Part shown: positions 1 through 8,683 of the stretch, in pieces | Layout: every line of letters starts with the position of its first letter | How positions within the stretch are numbered: the stretch's first letter is position 1 | Origin: Lachnospiraceae bacterium | GTDB lineage: Bacteria; Bacillota; Clostridia; Lachnospirales; Lachnospiraceae | Reading direction: 5' to 3' | Assembly (NCBI GenBank): GCA_910575835.1 | Contig: CAJTGB010000039.1 | Coordinates: 1 to 45,395 of the forward strand | DNA length: 45,395 nucleotides | The notes under the pieces: generated by a model | The model's input: the letters and a program-made list of their open reading frames with translations, nothing else | Told to the model about the DNA's origin: nothing | Database searches by the model: none | Position numbers and translations under genes: made by a program

Positions 1-99
1 GTCATTTTTAAGCTTATCTGAATAATAACCTGTTTTTTTCGCCTATTCTATAGGTCATCAGGTCATCTGCCCATGGTTCAAAAAACATTTAACAATTAC

Positions 100-477
100 C
101 TAATTATATTCATATATGTCTCCTTCATTCTGCTGGTAAACTGCTTCAAACGCTGTAATTCCCAATTTATACATAATATCATTTGAATAAACCGTTATAT
201 GTAATCCGTTGGGATATCCTCTCAAATCATAACTGAAACGTATTTCATGAAAATTATTATCAATACACCTTTTTACCAGTTCAGCTGCCAGTTCTTCTTG
301 ATCCACAATGCCTATCTTATTTGCAATAATTGTTATATTTTCTTCATAGCCATTCTCACTGCTTGATATATGATTATTTACTACCTCTACATCTCTTCCC
401 ATCTGCAAATACAGCATTACCAAAATCACAAAAATCAAAACGACTATTATAATTGCCTTCTTTTTTGAAATATTCAC
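100..477 (-). CDS. Small membrane-anchored protein, unknown function
   Basis: This 125-aa protein opens with a basic MNISKKK stretch and one strongly hydrophobic helix at about residues 8-25. The remaining 100 residues are hydrophilic, so the likely topology is cytoplasmic N-terminus with an external or wall-facing domain. No family is recognised. The start is GTG, with a TAGGAG ribosome binding site about 8 bases upstream. It is the last gene seen in the regulator end of the element. It is separated from the HTH gene to its right by a terminator, so it probably has its own promoter in the short gap 478-582. It could be an ICE accessory protein or a gene of the flanking chromosome; the sequence does not decide this. 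Confidence 0.6.
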   Translation of the reverse strand: MNISKKKAIIIVVLIFVILVMLYLQMGRDVEVVNNHISSSENGYEENITIIANKIGIVDQEELAAELVKRCIDNNFHEIRFSYDLRGYPNGLHITVYSNDIMYKLGITAFEAVYQQNEGDIYEYN

Positions 478-582
478 TTTTTTACTCCTATTCTGTATTC
501 CCCATAAATAATGATTATCTCCTTCTAATCGCCCTAACTATTTTATTCATTGTCACGGATTACTAAAGCAGATTCTTTTTCC

Positions 583-612
583 AACAAAAAAACAGCCCCA
601 AGCAAGGCTGTT
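583..612 (-). terminator. Rho-independent terminator after the HTH gene
   Basis: A 7-bp perfect stem (AACAGCC at 591-597 with GGCTGTT at 606-612) and an 8-base loop are followed, on the minus strand, by a run of Ts (plus-strand A run from about 592 down to 583). It lies directly after the stop codon of the HTH gene at 616-939. Confidence 0.85.
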
Positions 613-615
613 CTC

Positions 616-939
616 TTATCTCAACTCCAGTATACTACTCACAATCTTCTTTATGGCTGCTTTCTCTTTCGCAGATAACTCTTCCCATGTGTTCAATACT
701 TCTAACTGCTCTTCAGATAAATCAGGAAAACTATCATCTGGTGAAAAGAACTGCGCTAAAGTAATACCAAAACCTTTACATACTTTCTCAACAGTCGTAA
801 TTTTGGGCACATTTCCTTCGTTTAACAATGATGAAATCGAGGATTGTGTCATTTCAGCTCTTTTAGCCAACTCATATTGAGTCATTCCCTTTTTAGCACA
901 TAATTCTCTTATTCTCTCAGCCACAAAATATCTAACCAA
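616..939 (-). CDS. XRE/Cro-family HTH transcriptional regulator
   Basis: This 107-aa protein has a classic XRE helix-turn-helix at about residues 8-66: the Q-E-L-A-K-R turn region, the SQSSIS-type recognition helix and the FGITLAQFF end of the domain are recognisable. A short C-terminal helical tail (SEEQLEVLNTWEELSAKEKAAI) resembles the dimerisation tail of phage and ICE repressors. The apparent start is TTG, preceded by AAGGGGAG at about 9 bases. It is the leftmost of three small HTH proteins (also 1230-1586 and 1592-1834), which probably form the switch controlling transfer or excision. It is flanked by its own terminator at 583-612. The operator is not identified. Family assignment is secure; the specific role is inferred from position. 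Confidence 0.85.
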   Translation of the reverse strand: MVRYFVAERIRELCAKKGMTQYELAKRAEMTQSSISSLLNEGNVPKITTVEKVCKGFGITLAQFFSPDDSFPDLSEEQLEVLNTWEELSAKEKAAIKKIVSSILELR

Positions 940-1229
940 CTATTTGCACTCCCCTTAACGATTTAAATGATACGGTAATCATAACCTTTTCAGAGAAAAT
1001 ATATTAGTTGTTTAAATCAGATATTTTATTATACCTTTTATCGTAGTATCAGAGGTAAAAAAAGAAAAGCAACTTGCTTTTTGACCTTTTCTCTATTTAC
1101 TATAGCATCAATTTCTTGTTTTCCTCTATCCTCCTTCTATTTTGTATGCTAATAAGGTATATGCTACACTATTTGCTTCTATTTGTCTATATAAATTAAC
1201 CGACTCTTTCCAAACATAAAAAGAATCCA
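940..1229. other. Intergenic region between two HTH regulators
   Basis: This is 290 bases of AT-rich DNA without a convincing gene. It must hold the promoter of the 616-939 regulator near its left side. It also holds a terminator-like hairpin for the regulator on its right (see 1056-1082). Nothing else is recognised. Confidence 0.5.
1056..1082 (-). terminator. Possible terminator hairpin
   Basis: AAAAGCAA (1065-1072) faces TTGCTTTT (1074-1081) and is followed on the minus strand by a C-interrupted T run. The central loop is too tight for the full stem, so the real hairpin would be about 6 bp. It lies downstream of the HTH gene at 1230-1586. Confidence 0.4.
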
Positions 1230-1586
1230 TCAATTTAGATTTTTGATAGATTCTACTTTGCCAAGATACGTTTCTAAAAAACTGTCCAGCATACTCAATT
1301 CATCCGGTGTAAGTTTATTGATTTTCTTTAACACACTACCATACATATCATCAGCATATTCATTCTGTTCAATTTTTATTAATTCTTGTGATAATAAGTA
1401 CTCTGGAGACACTTGCAATACATTGCAAATATTGATAAGCAGTTTAAGGCTTGGAAGACGTACTCCTGATTCAATCTGCCTAATATGCCCTGGATAAACA
1501 CCACACAAGTCTGCTAACTTCTCTGATGTTAATTTTTTTGATTTTCTCAACATTCCAATTTTTTTACCTAAGACTCTATTTTCCAT
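1230..1586 (-). CDS. XRE/Cro-family HTH transcriptional regulator
   Basis: This is a 118-aa protein with an N-terminal XRE domain (about residues 6-66). The domain is seen in LRKSKKLTSEKLADLCGV, the recognition helix around PGHIRQIESG, and LPSLKLLINICNVLQVSPEYLL. The C-terminal 50 residues are a helical tail typical of SinR or ICE repressor-like proteins. The gene starts 5 bases after the stop codon of the neighbouring HTH gene (1592-1834), so the two are almost certainly co-transcribed. The ribosome binding site is weak, which fits translational coupling. By analogy with paired repressors at the control end of Tn916-like elements it may set the lysogeny-like state; that role is inference. 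Confidence 0.87.
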   Translation of the reverse strand: MENRVLGKKIGMLRKSKKLTSEKLADLCGVYPGHIRQIESGVRLPSLKLLINICNVLQVSPEYLLSQELIKIEQNEYADDMYGSVLKKINKLTPDELSMLDSFLETYLGKVESIKNLN

Positions 1587-1591
1587 ATGTT

Positions 1592-1834
1592 TTACTCTAT
1601 CTCTTGCTCCAAACTTTTAAAAATATCTGATGAAAAAAATTCATTCAGTGTAATTCCCAATCCATCACATATTTTAGCAATCGTCACAATTCCCGGATTT
1701 TCAGTATTTCCATAAAGGATATTCTTTAATGTCGTTGGCGGTACAGCAGATATTGTAGATAAATAGTTTACTGTGATATCTTGATCTTCTATTAATTCCA
1801 TAATCCGCAAAACAACAGCCTCTCTTGATTTCAT
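1592..1834 (-). CDS. Small XRE-family HTH regulator
   Basis: This is an 80-aa HTH protein; the reading frame stays open further upstream to 1927. I chose the ATG at 1834 because a GGAGGTGG ribosome binding site lies just in front of it, and because the upstream extension would run through a 14-bp inverted repeat. Residues 10-70 carry the HTH (a TISAVPPTTLKNI recognition helix and AKICDGLGITLNEFF), close in style to the 616-939 protein. It heads a two-gene operon with the 1230-1586 regulator. The inverted repeat at 1852-1911 lies in its promoter or leader, so autoregulation is likely. Confidence 0.8.
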   Translation of the reverse strand: MKSREAVVLRIMELIEDQDITVNYLSTISAVPPTTLKNILYGNTENPGIVTIAKICDGLGITLNEFFSSDIFKSLEQEIE

Positions 1835-1851
1835 CTGCCCACCTCCGCCCT

Positions 1852-1911
1852 TATATGGACTACATAGACATTGTACGTGATTCACTATTTTCATGTAGTC
1901 CATATATGGAC
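1852..1911. promoter_or_regulatory. 14-bp perfect inverted repeat, likely operator
   Basis: The left arm TATATGGACTACAT (1852-1865) is matched perfectly by ATGTAGTCCATATA (1893-1906), with 27 bases between. A third half-copy, TATATGGAC, starts at 1903. On the minus strand the interval holds a TACAAT -10-like hexamer. The arms therefore bracket the probable promoter of the HTH operon, as expected for a repressor operator pair. A leader-RNA hairpin is the alternative. Confidence 0.65.
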
Positions 1912-1983
1912 GTTTTCCGATATGCATCTTCTTCTGCTTTTTTCCTTTATCCTATTAATTCAAAACCTCCTCTTATTCTTCAC

Positions 1984-3783
1984 CTAATATGCAGGTGTTC
2001 CATATCCGTAAATCCTATTATCTCCAATCGCATAACTTCTCTTAGCACACTTATTTCCACTATTCCCTTCAATCGTATGCACTCTGCCATCAATCACATT
2101 CTCCACAATCCCTACATGGTTAATACTTCCATCATTCCCCCAGTCAAAGAAGATGATATCCCCAGCTACTGGAACATAGCTTCCATCCCGGAACTGCCCT
2201 CTTGATTCAAACCATGCGACACCGCCTGAACACGCTGAAAATTTCGGTATCACACCACTCTCAATATATCCGCACTGGTCCGCACACCATGACACGAAAC
2301 AGGCGCACCATTCCACCCGGCTGTTAAATCCATACCAACTCCAATAGGTATCTCCTGCGTTGCCTTCCTGTGACAATGCTATTTGTACAATCGCCTGGTT
2401 TCCTGCTCCTGTTGGGATTCTTCCAAAGACATAGTACCTAAGCACATGCGGAACATACTGCTTGTCCCCGTAACCAGTCCATCCCATCCGCTGTGCCATC
2501 AGATCAGAGAACTCCGCAGCATTTGCTACCGTATATCCTCCGTAATTCTCCTTCGCCCACGCTATATATCCATTTCCAAAATTATATCCCTGCAATGCCA
2601 GTTTAATGCGATCCATGTCAACCGGACTCTCTACTTCCGCACTCATCAGTACCGCTTTGATTTCCTGTACACCGCATGCAATCGAATATTCCGGATCTGT
2701 GATTCCATTCGGCTCTCTTGGATATCGGGTATTAAAGGAACTCTCCGAACTTCTCATCGGATCTGAACCTTGCCCTCCGCTCTCCTGCATCATCACTGCC
2801 TTGATCAGTTCGACATACTCTCCAATTCCACATTGATTCGCATACTGACGGATGAGAGGGGTATAGGCTTCTACCTCTGCGCTTACCGGGCTGACAGAAC
2901 TGGAATTGTCACCGCCTACCATGCAGAGAACTCCGCCAAACAGAATTACCACAATCAAAATAAAAACGCTGATCCATCCTCCTGCCGCTATCGCTGTAAT
3001 CAATTCCTTTGTCGATGCAACGATTGCTTTTACCGCTGTACTCACGGCTCTTGCTGTGGCTTTTGCAGTCTGGTGTGCTGTCTTTACTGCCTGCCTTGAT
3101 ATCTGTCTTGCCGTCCGTAGCGATTTTTCTGCCATCTTTGCGGATGCCCTTGCTGCTGCCTGCGCCGATCGTGCTGTTTCCTGTGTTGTTTTTATTGCTG
3201 CATGCGTTGACTGCTCCGTTGTCTTGACCGTTCTTCCTGCATATTTTACCGTGCCTTTCCCAGTTGTCTTTATGGATTGTTCTGTCTGCCTTGTACTTTG
3301 TTTCACTGTTTGTTTTGCTTGCTCTGAATATTTATACGCCGATCGGTTCGACCGGCTCTTTTCCATCTTCTGAAGCTGTACCTGTTTCTGCAAATTCTCT
3401 TTTGTCTGACAATGATCGGCTCCCGAACCCTCCGAAAAGACTGAGGATATATTCTCTGACATTGTGCCTGACTCCCCGTCAGATACCTGACTTGAGATAC
3501 ATTCCTCTCCTACAATACTCTCTTTTTTCTTTCTGCTCTTTAGGGCTTGTTTTCCTATCCTTCCTGCCTGGTACACAGCTCCTTGCACCGTTCTTTCTGA
3601 TGTCTCTCTGATCTTATTTTCTGCATACTCCACCGGAGAATCATTTTCAGACGTCTGCCCCTGTTTTACGCTGTCCTTTGTGTGTACATACACCTGTCTG
3701 ATATGCTGTGCCGCTACTGCCGTCTTATCCAATGCTTTGATATCTTTCTTGATCTGCCGTGTTTTAATCTCTTTCCCCATCAC
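1984..3783 (-). CDS. Bifunctional wall hydrolase of the conjugation machine (lysozyme + CHAP)
   Basis: This 599-aa protein has the layout of the VirB1/CwlT-like hydrolases of Gram-positive ICEs (Tn916 Orf14 type). Residues 1-265 are a basic, low-complexity helical region. Within it, about residues 145-262 are an unusual run of Thr/Ala/Lys/Gln-rich repeats. A single membrane helix follows at about 269-290. Residues 305-455 are a lysozyme-like transglycosylase domain (catalytic Glu334 in MMQESGG). Residues 460-599 are a CHAP amidase/endopeptidase domain, with probable nucleophile Cys493 in WCACF and His556 in INHVGIV. The basic N-terminus should be cytoplasmic and the enzymes outside, where they would open peptidoglycan for the channel. 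It is the last gene of the mating-pair block. The start may be the GTG at 3783 or the adjacent ATG at 3780. Confidence 0.92.
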   Translation of the reverse strand: MMGKEIKTRQIKKDIKALDKTAVAAQHIRQVYVHTKDSVKQGQTSENDSPVEYAENKIRETSERTVQGAVYQAGRIGKQALKSRKKKESIVGEECISSQVSDGESGTMSENISSVFSEGSGADHCQTKENLQKQVQLQKMEKSRSNRSAYKYSEQAKQTVKQSTRQTEQSIKTTGKGTVKYAGRTVKTTEQSTHAAIKTTQETARSAQAAARASAKMAEKSLRTARQISRQAVKTAHQTAKATARAVSTAVKAIVASTKELITAIAAGGWISVFILIVVILFGGVLCMVGGDNSSSVSPVSAEVEAYTPLIRQYANQCGIGEYVELIKAVMMQESGGQGSDPMRSSESSFNTRYPREPNGITDPEYSIACGVQEIKAVLMSAEVESPVDMDRIKLALQGYNFGNGYIAWAKENYGGYTVANAAEFSDLMAQRMGWTGYGDKQYVPHVLRYYVFGRIPTGAGNQAIVQIALSQEGNAGDTYWSWYGFNSRVEWCACFVSWCADQCGYIESGVIPKFSACSGGVAWFESRGQFRDGSYVPVAGDIIFFDWGNDGSINHVGIVENVIDGRVHTIEGNSGNKCAKRSYAIGDNRIYGYGTPAY

Positions 3784-4044
3784 CTCATGACCTCATAATT
3801 ATCTCTTTTTCCATCTTGGTCCTTTTCACGTTATTTTTCTTGTTATCATTTTGTTGTTATTTTAGGTGTCATTTTCATTATCTTTCCCGATGTCCTGCAG
3901 ATACACAGAATCTATATCCACAGGACATCCTATCAAAAGCATTTACAGTAGCTTCCTCTCTATATATGAGAATCAGCGCCCTCCGGCAATTGCCAAATGC
4001 CTGCAAACATCCACTTGACTCATTGCTCACGGGAACAAAGCTAC
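3784..4044. other. Intergenic region with a 9-bp inverted repeat
   Basis: There is no gene here. GATGTCCTG (3889-3897) and CAGGACATC (3921-3929) form a perfect inverted repeat with a 23-base spacer. It could be a protein-binding site or an RNA hairpin that separates expression of the hydrolase from the VirB4 block. It has no clear T run, so it is not an obvious terminator. Confidence 0.45.
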
Positions 4045-4842
4045 TTATCTTGCTTTATCTTGTATTACCGCTGGCAATAAGGACGGCTGTACAGATGGTA
4101 CTAACTTTGCAGACCTCTCACTCTTAATCTGCTGAATCTCCCTCTTTACAGACGGCTTCTTTTCTCTGCCGTTTCGGAACTTCTCCACTTTCTTCAGCGT
4201 ATTCTCTGTCTGTTTTTCCATTTCAGAAAAACGCCTGCCACACATAAGGAATGCCTTCTGCACTTTCGCCAGGATTCCCTTATCCGGGTTTCTTTGTTCC
4301 GGCTCTTTCCGCTCCTTTCCAATCAAGATCCTGCCGATATTCTTCAGATGACCACCCATGGCATGAAACTCATTGCCAACGCTCTCCATCTTCTTGGCAC
4401 TCTTGTCCATATTCTCCATGCCGCTGTGCAAGCTCTCCTTCAATGCGGAAAGCACCGCAGGAACCTTCATGGCAGATACGGCACTTCTCAGTGCCTCCGT
4501 CCCTTTCTCCCGGAACACACTCACGGCATACTTCGCAGACTGGATCAGATTACTCTTCACCTTTGCAAACTGGTCTCCAATCTCCTGTATCTTATCTTCT
4601 GCTTTCTCTACCATCCTGGTAGTAGTTGCCGCAATCCCCTTATCTTCCATCTGTGCAAGCTGTGTTTTAACCTCCTGCAGTTCACTTAATACCTCTCCAA
4701 ACTTGCTCTCCATGTTTTCCAGGTATTCTACAAGAGTGCCTACTTCCTGAAGTTCCTTTTTCATTCCATTGCTTTCCAATACCTGGAATAGTTCTAGGAT
4801 ATCCGGCTGTAGGCATAATGCTGTCTGATTTGCTGTCCCCAT
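4045..4842 (-). CDS. Coiled-coil protein of the conjugation module, unknown function
   Basis: This is a 265-aa, mostly helical protein without a signal peptide or membrane segment. Heptad-like coiled coil is visible at about residues 35-70 (LVEYLENMESKFGEVLSEL) and again across 75-165. The C-terminal 60 residues are strongly basic. It sits between VirB4 and the wall hydrolase, a position often filled by an uncharacterised coiled-coil protein in Clostridial ICEs. It may scaffold the channel or bind DNA with its basic tail; that is inference. There are 69 bases between it and virB4, with no terminator seen, so they are likely co-transcribed. Confidence 0.75.
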   Translation of the reverse strand: MGTANQTALCLQPDILELFQVLESNGMKKELQEVGTLVEYLENMESKFGEVLSELQEVKTQLAQMEDKGIAATTTRMVEKAEDKIQEIGDQFAKVKSNLIQSAKYAVSVFREKGTEALRSAVSAMKVPAVLSALKESLHSGMENMDKSAKKMESVGNEFHAMGGHLKNIGRILIGKERKEPEQRNPDKGILAKVQKAFLMCGRRFSEMEKQTENTLKKVEKFRNGREKKPSVKREIQQIKSERSAKLVPSVQPSLLPAVIQDKAR

Positions 4843-4911
4843 AACTCACTTTCTCCTTTCCCTTAAGCTGTATTGCTGTTTTTTCAAAGTATCAATCTTA
4901 TTTATCACTCT

Positions 4912-7251
4912 TTACTGCCTGTTCCGGTTCGCACTATCCTCCCCTGGTCGGGTTGACATCAGCTTATACAAGCGTGTATTCTTCGGAAATTTATTGATAA
5001 ACGGCACAAGGGAACTGCCATATTTAATCAATCCGCACCCTGCATCTGCATTGGTGATATAACTCATCTGCTCCCCGGAAATGTTCAGCAGTTCCGCCAG
5101 TTTCTGCCTGTCGGATGCCGCCTGGTTCAGCATCACGATATATTCACTGTTGGACAGCATGGTACTGGCAAGAACGGAATCCAGCAGATACTCCACATTC
5201 TGCGTGATGGCATTGGGAAATGCGTTTCTCTTCCGGAACCTTCTCCATGCAGAATTGAAGAATGCACCGGAATATTCATTTTCAAATACCACATGAAATT
5301 CATCCAAGAAGATGTGCGTCCTCTTCCCCTTCTTCCAGTTCTCCGTCACCCGGTTCAGCATCGCATCCGTAATCACCAGCAGTCCCATGGTCTTAAGCTG
5401 TTTCCCAAGGTCCATGATGTCATAGACTACCATTCGGTTATTGATATCCACATTGCTCTCATGGGCAAATGCATCCAGACTTCCACTTGTAAATAATTCC
5501 AAGGCAAGGGCAAGGTCTTTCGCTTCTTTCTCCGGCTGTTCCAACATTTTCTCCCGAAGGACGCACAGAGTCGGAACCGTCCCCTCCCTCTGGTAATCCT
5601 CATATACTGCCGAAGTACAGCGGTCAATGATGGATTTCTCCTTGGCACTGATGCCGTTTCCATCCAACTGCTCGAATAGCGACAGCACAAACTCCGACTT
5701 ATCAATTACCGGGTTCCCGCCGTCTCCATATCCCTCTACCATGTCCATTGCATTGATATGGTCATAGCTTCCTGCAGCAATCCGGATCACTTCCCCTCCC
5801 ATCGCTTCAATCAGGGAGGCGTACTCCCGCTCTGGATCGCAGACCAGGATATCATCCTCCGTTGCCAGGGCAAGGAACACAATCAGCATCTTCGCACTGA
5901 ACGATTTCCCACTCCCCGGAACGCCAAGAAGAAAAGAATTGGGATTCAGCAGCTTCGCCTTATTGCACATGATCAGATTGTGGGAGATGGCATTTTCCCC
6001 ACAGTAAATACCTCCCTCATCCATGATCTCCTGCACCCGGAACGGCATCAACACCGCAAGACTTTCTGTCGTAAGCGTCCGTAATGCGTCAATCTTCCGG
6101 TGTCCGATCGGAAGCGCCGTGTTCAGTCCGTCCATCTGCTGGTATTTGAGAACCGCCATCTGGCACAGATTTCTTCTCGCCATCGTAAGAAGGGTATCGG
6201 TATCTGCATCCAGCTGTTTCTTGCTGTCTGCCGTATGCACCAGTGTCAGTACTGCAAACATCATCCTCTGGTCACGGGTCGTCAGATCGTCCAGAAACTC
6301 CTTGCTCTCCCTCCTCTGCTGTTCCATATCATACGGGATCACTGCTGAAAAATTATTATTTGCGTTCTGCCGCCTCTGCCAATTCGTGATGTTCGTCTCT
6401 ACCCCAAGCAGCCTGTTTTCCACCTCCCGCACTGCCTCATCCGTCGGGATCGGGATGATATCAATGCTCATCATCAGACTGCGGTTCAAGTCTGTCAGCT
6501 CCGCAATCATGTTGTCCTTGATATAAGACGCATACTCCCGCAGGAATAATACCCTTCCATACCGGTTTCCCATGCGGAAATGGTCCCGTTTAAATTCCAA
6601 GCTGTCCGGACAGATAAAGTCTTTAAAACTGTGTCCTTTCTTCATAGTTTCCGACAAATCAAAATGGAACCCGGTCTCTTCTCCGGTACGGTAGAAATCA
6701 TGCAGCGCCCTCAGCTTATCCGTCGCATCCATTTCCACACATTTCGAGCCAAGCCTTGCAAAGTGGCTTGCTAACTCCGTTCCTACACGGGCAAAATACG
6801 TCCTCGCCTCTTCGATGGATTTCTTATAAACGGATACTGTCACATACTTTTCCTGCACCATGCTGTTGGAACCTGTTGCCTTCTCCAGCAGCATCTTGTT
6901 GTACTCCTTCCGGTACAGATCCAGTCCGTCCTCCTGCATGGGAATCAGGATCGACCTCTCAAAGTCCTGCTTATTCAAACGACGGTTGTTAATGGTGATC
7001 TTGGTAGTGGCTCCGCTGTCAAAGGAATTAAGAAGTTCACTGTATTCCAGGAACATCGCCTCCTTATCCTCCCTGCTTGCCACCGCATAATTGACATCCA
7101 CAAACTTATAGCTCCGGGCAAATTTGTTCTTCCCGATCTGGAAGATGCCGTCCTCCCATATCACCTGAACCGGAATTGCCTGCTGCACATTTTGGGGTAT
7201 CACAAACTTCTCCTTATCCTGTTTGAAAATGTTACTCAGTGTCTTAATCAT
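4912..7251 (-). CDS. virB4: VirB4-type conjugation ATPase
   Basis: This is a 779-aa cytoplasmic ATPase of the type IV secretion channel, usual length for Gram-positive VirB4/TraE/TcpF-like proteins. The Walker A motif GVPGSGKS lies at residues 443-450. The Walker B region HIFLDEF is at about 646-652, followed by the RRFRKRNAF and ITQNVE motifs typical of VirB4. Its start overlaps the 3' end of the PrgI gene by 8 bases, so translation is coupled. It should power assembly of the channel and substrate passage together with the VirD4 coupling protein. It is complete with no missing motif. Confidence 0.97.
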   Translation of the reverse strand: MIKTLSNIFKQDKEKFVIPQNVQQAIPVQVIWEDGIFQIGKNKFARSYKFVDVNYAVASREDKEAMFLEYSELLNSFDSGATTKITINNRRLNKQDFERSILIPMQEDGLDLYRKEYNKMLLEKATGSNSMVQEKYVTVSVYKKSIEEARTYFARVGTELASHFARLGSKCVEMDATDKLRALHDFYRTGEETGFHFDLSETMKKGHSFKDFICPDSLEFKRDHFRMGNRYGRVLFLREYASYIKDNMIAELTDLNRSLMMSIDIIPIPTDEAVREVENRLLGVETNITNWQRRQNANNNFSAVIPYDMEQQRRESKEFLDDLTTRDQRMMFAVLTLVHTADSKKQLDADTDTLLTMARRNLCQMAVLKYQQMDGLNTALPIGHRKIDALRTLTTESLAVLMPFRVQEIMDEGGIYCGENAISHNLIMCNKAKLLNPNSFLLGVPGSGKSFSAKMLIVFLALATEDDILVCDPEREYASLIEAMGGEVIRIAAGSYDHINAMDMVEGYGDGGNPVIDKSEFVLSLFEQLDGNGISAKEKSIIDRCTSAVYEDYQREGTVPTLCVLREKMLEQPEKEAKDLALALELFTSGSLDAFAHESNVDINNRMVVYDIMDLGKQLKTMGLLVITDAMLNRVTENWKKGKRTHIFLDEFHVVFENEYSGAFFNSAWRRFRKRNAFPNAITQNVEYLLDSVLASTMLSNSEYIVMLNQAASDRQKLAELLNISGEQMSYITNADAGCGLIKYGSSLVPFINKFPKNTRLYKLMSTRPGEDSANRNRQ

Positions 7252-7609
7252 GCTGTTTCATCCCCTCTTTCCTGCATTTTTCAATCCATGGTTTCATTGC
7301 CTCATAATAAAGATTCTCCGGATGGAAAATCAGCCGTTTCGGTATCAGGAACTCTGATTTGATCCACGCCCACAAAAACTGCTCCGCATTCATTCCGTGA
7401 TACCGGATGAATCCCAACGCCGCAAAAGGCGCCGCCCCAAGGATGCACACCCAGCTTACCGTCTCCATTCCCAGATACGGACGGAGAAGAAAATAAAAAC
7501 CTACGGCAATCCCGCAGGCTAAAACAGAAAAAAAGAACTGCCTCATAGACAGTCCGAAAAACATGGACTCCGTATACTCACGGATTTCCCGGTTAATTTT
7601 TACTTCCAC
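7244..7609 (-). CDS. PrgI-family membrane protein (VirB3-like)
   Basis: This is a 121-aa protein with two adjacent membrane helices (about residues 25-42 and 50-68) and a conserved N-terminus of the PrgI type (VKINREIREYTESMFFGLSMRQ). PrgI proteins are the small inner-channel partner encoded immediately before VirB4, equivalent to VirB3. That order is kept here. The start is GTG with GGAGG 9 bases upstream. The 3' end overlaps virB4 by 8 bases. Confidence 0.93.
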   Translation of the reverse strand: MEVKINREIREYTESMFFGLSMRQFFFSVLACGIAVGFYFLLRPYLGMETVSWVCILGAAPFAALGFIRYHGMNAEQFLWAWIKSEFLIPKRLIFHPENLYYEAMKPWIEKCRKEGMKQHD

Positions 7610-7662
7610 TCACTATACCTCCCTGTTTTTTGATTGCTTCTTACTTTCAAATGATATATCTC

Positions 7663-8502
7663 CTACAACCCCATCATTTCACGTACCACACGGTCCGACA
7701 TCTTCACCGCACCTGTCAGAACCAGCATATTGAAAATCAGCTCCCCAATATATCCCCACACCATGGTAACTGCTGCTGCGTCCGGGTCTACCACTGGCGG
7801 AGTCGTGGCAAATAAGGTAAAGATGATGCAGGCAAGCACAATGATCGCTCCCTCCAAGCACACTGCCGCATAAGATTTCAGAAAACTGATCCCGACATTC
7901 TGTGACGGGCTTCCGGCAAACGTAGACAGAGGGACTGGTGCGATAGCTGTATATAAATACAACCGGAAGAACCGACCGTACACGCTCATAATCATAATAA
8001 AACTTAAGACCGTAATAAACAGACTGCCGATCAGTGTCACTGCCCACAAGGGAATGCTTTCAAAAAATCCACAGTCTTCTACCGCCGTCACAATCTCCTG
8101 CGGAAGAACCGTCTCCTGCGCCCCGCCAAAACCTGCAGAACCCATAATGGTACTTGTAACTCCCTGCACGATTTCAAACAATGCCATCATCAATTCCAAT
8201 CCATAAGTGACCACTCCTTTTGCGATCGCAAAGCGGACAAATATCTTCACAGCATGCTCCGGCTTCTTTACCTCTGTAAAACTGCCGCAGGTCTTGACCA
8301 CTCCCACCACAAAGAATAATACTAACAAAGCATAGCCGATTGCCTGCAGCGCACCATGGATATTTACGATAGCACTCCAGATTCCTCCGCCTTTGAAATT
8401 CTCTGGTGACTGCGTAATAATCTGCCAGATCTCCGCCAGTTTTTCATTCCATGTGTTCAGGGCATTCACCAGGTTCTGTACTACCCAATTATCCGATTCC
8501 AT
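7663..8502 (-). CDS. VirB6/TrbL-like multi-spanning channel protein
   Basis: This is a 279-aa integral membrane protein with about six hydrophobic helices (for example LQAIGYALLVLFFVVGVV, WAVTLIGSLFITVLSFIMI and EGAIIVLACIIFTLF). It has the FRLYLYTAIAPVPLSTFAG motif common to the VirB6-like protein of Firmicute ICEs. The frame opens slightly earlier with a GTG at 8511, but that codon lies inside the AGGAGGTG ribosome binding site. The ATG at 8502 (MESDNW) is therefore the real start. It sits in the canonical position between the VirB2-like gene and PrgI. Confidence 0.9.
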   Translation of the reverse strand: MESDNWVVQNLVNALNTWNEKLAEIWQIITQSPENFKGGGIWSAIVNIHGALQAIGYALLVLFFVVGVVKTCGSFTEVKKPEHAVKIFVRFAIAKGVVTYGLELMMALFEIVQGVTSTIMGSAGFGGAQETVLPQEIVTAVEDCGFFESIPLWAVTLIGSLFITVLSFIMIMSVYGRFFRLYLYTAIAPVPLSTFAGSPSQNVGISFLKSYAAVCLEGAIIVLACIIFTLFATTPPVVDPDAAAVTMVWGYIGELIFNMLVLTGAVKMSDRVVREMMGL

Positions 8503-8683
8503 CTTCTGCACCTCCTTCTTTTCTCATAATCTCCATATCTCGATCACTCCCCTTTCTTCTATTCACGGAGCCGCCATTCCTGACAGCTCCATTTTTCCAT
8601 CTGCTAGTAATCGACAATCCTGATTAAAGGTTTCCTGACATCCTTCTAACTAACAATTAGCATTAAAATTTCCCGGCGCTCTG

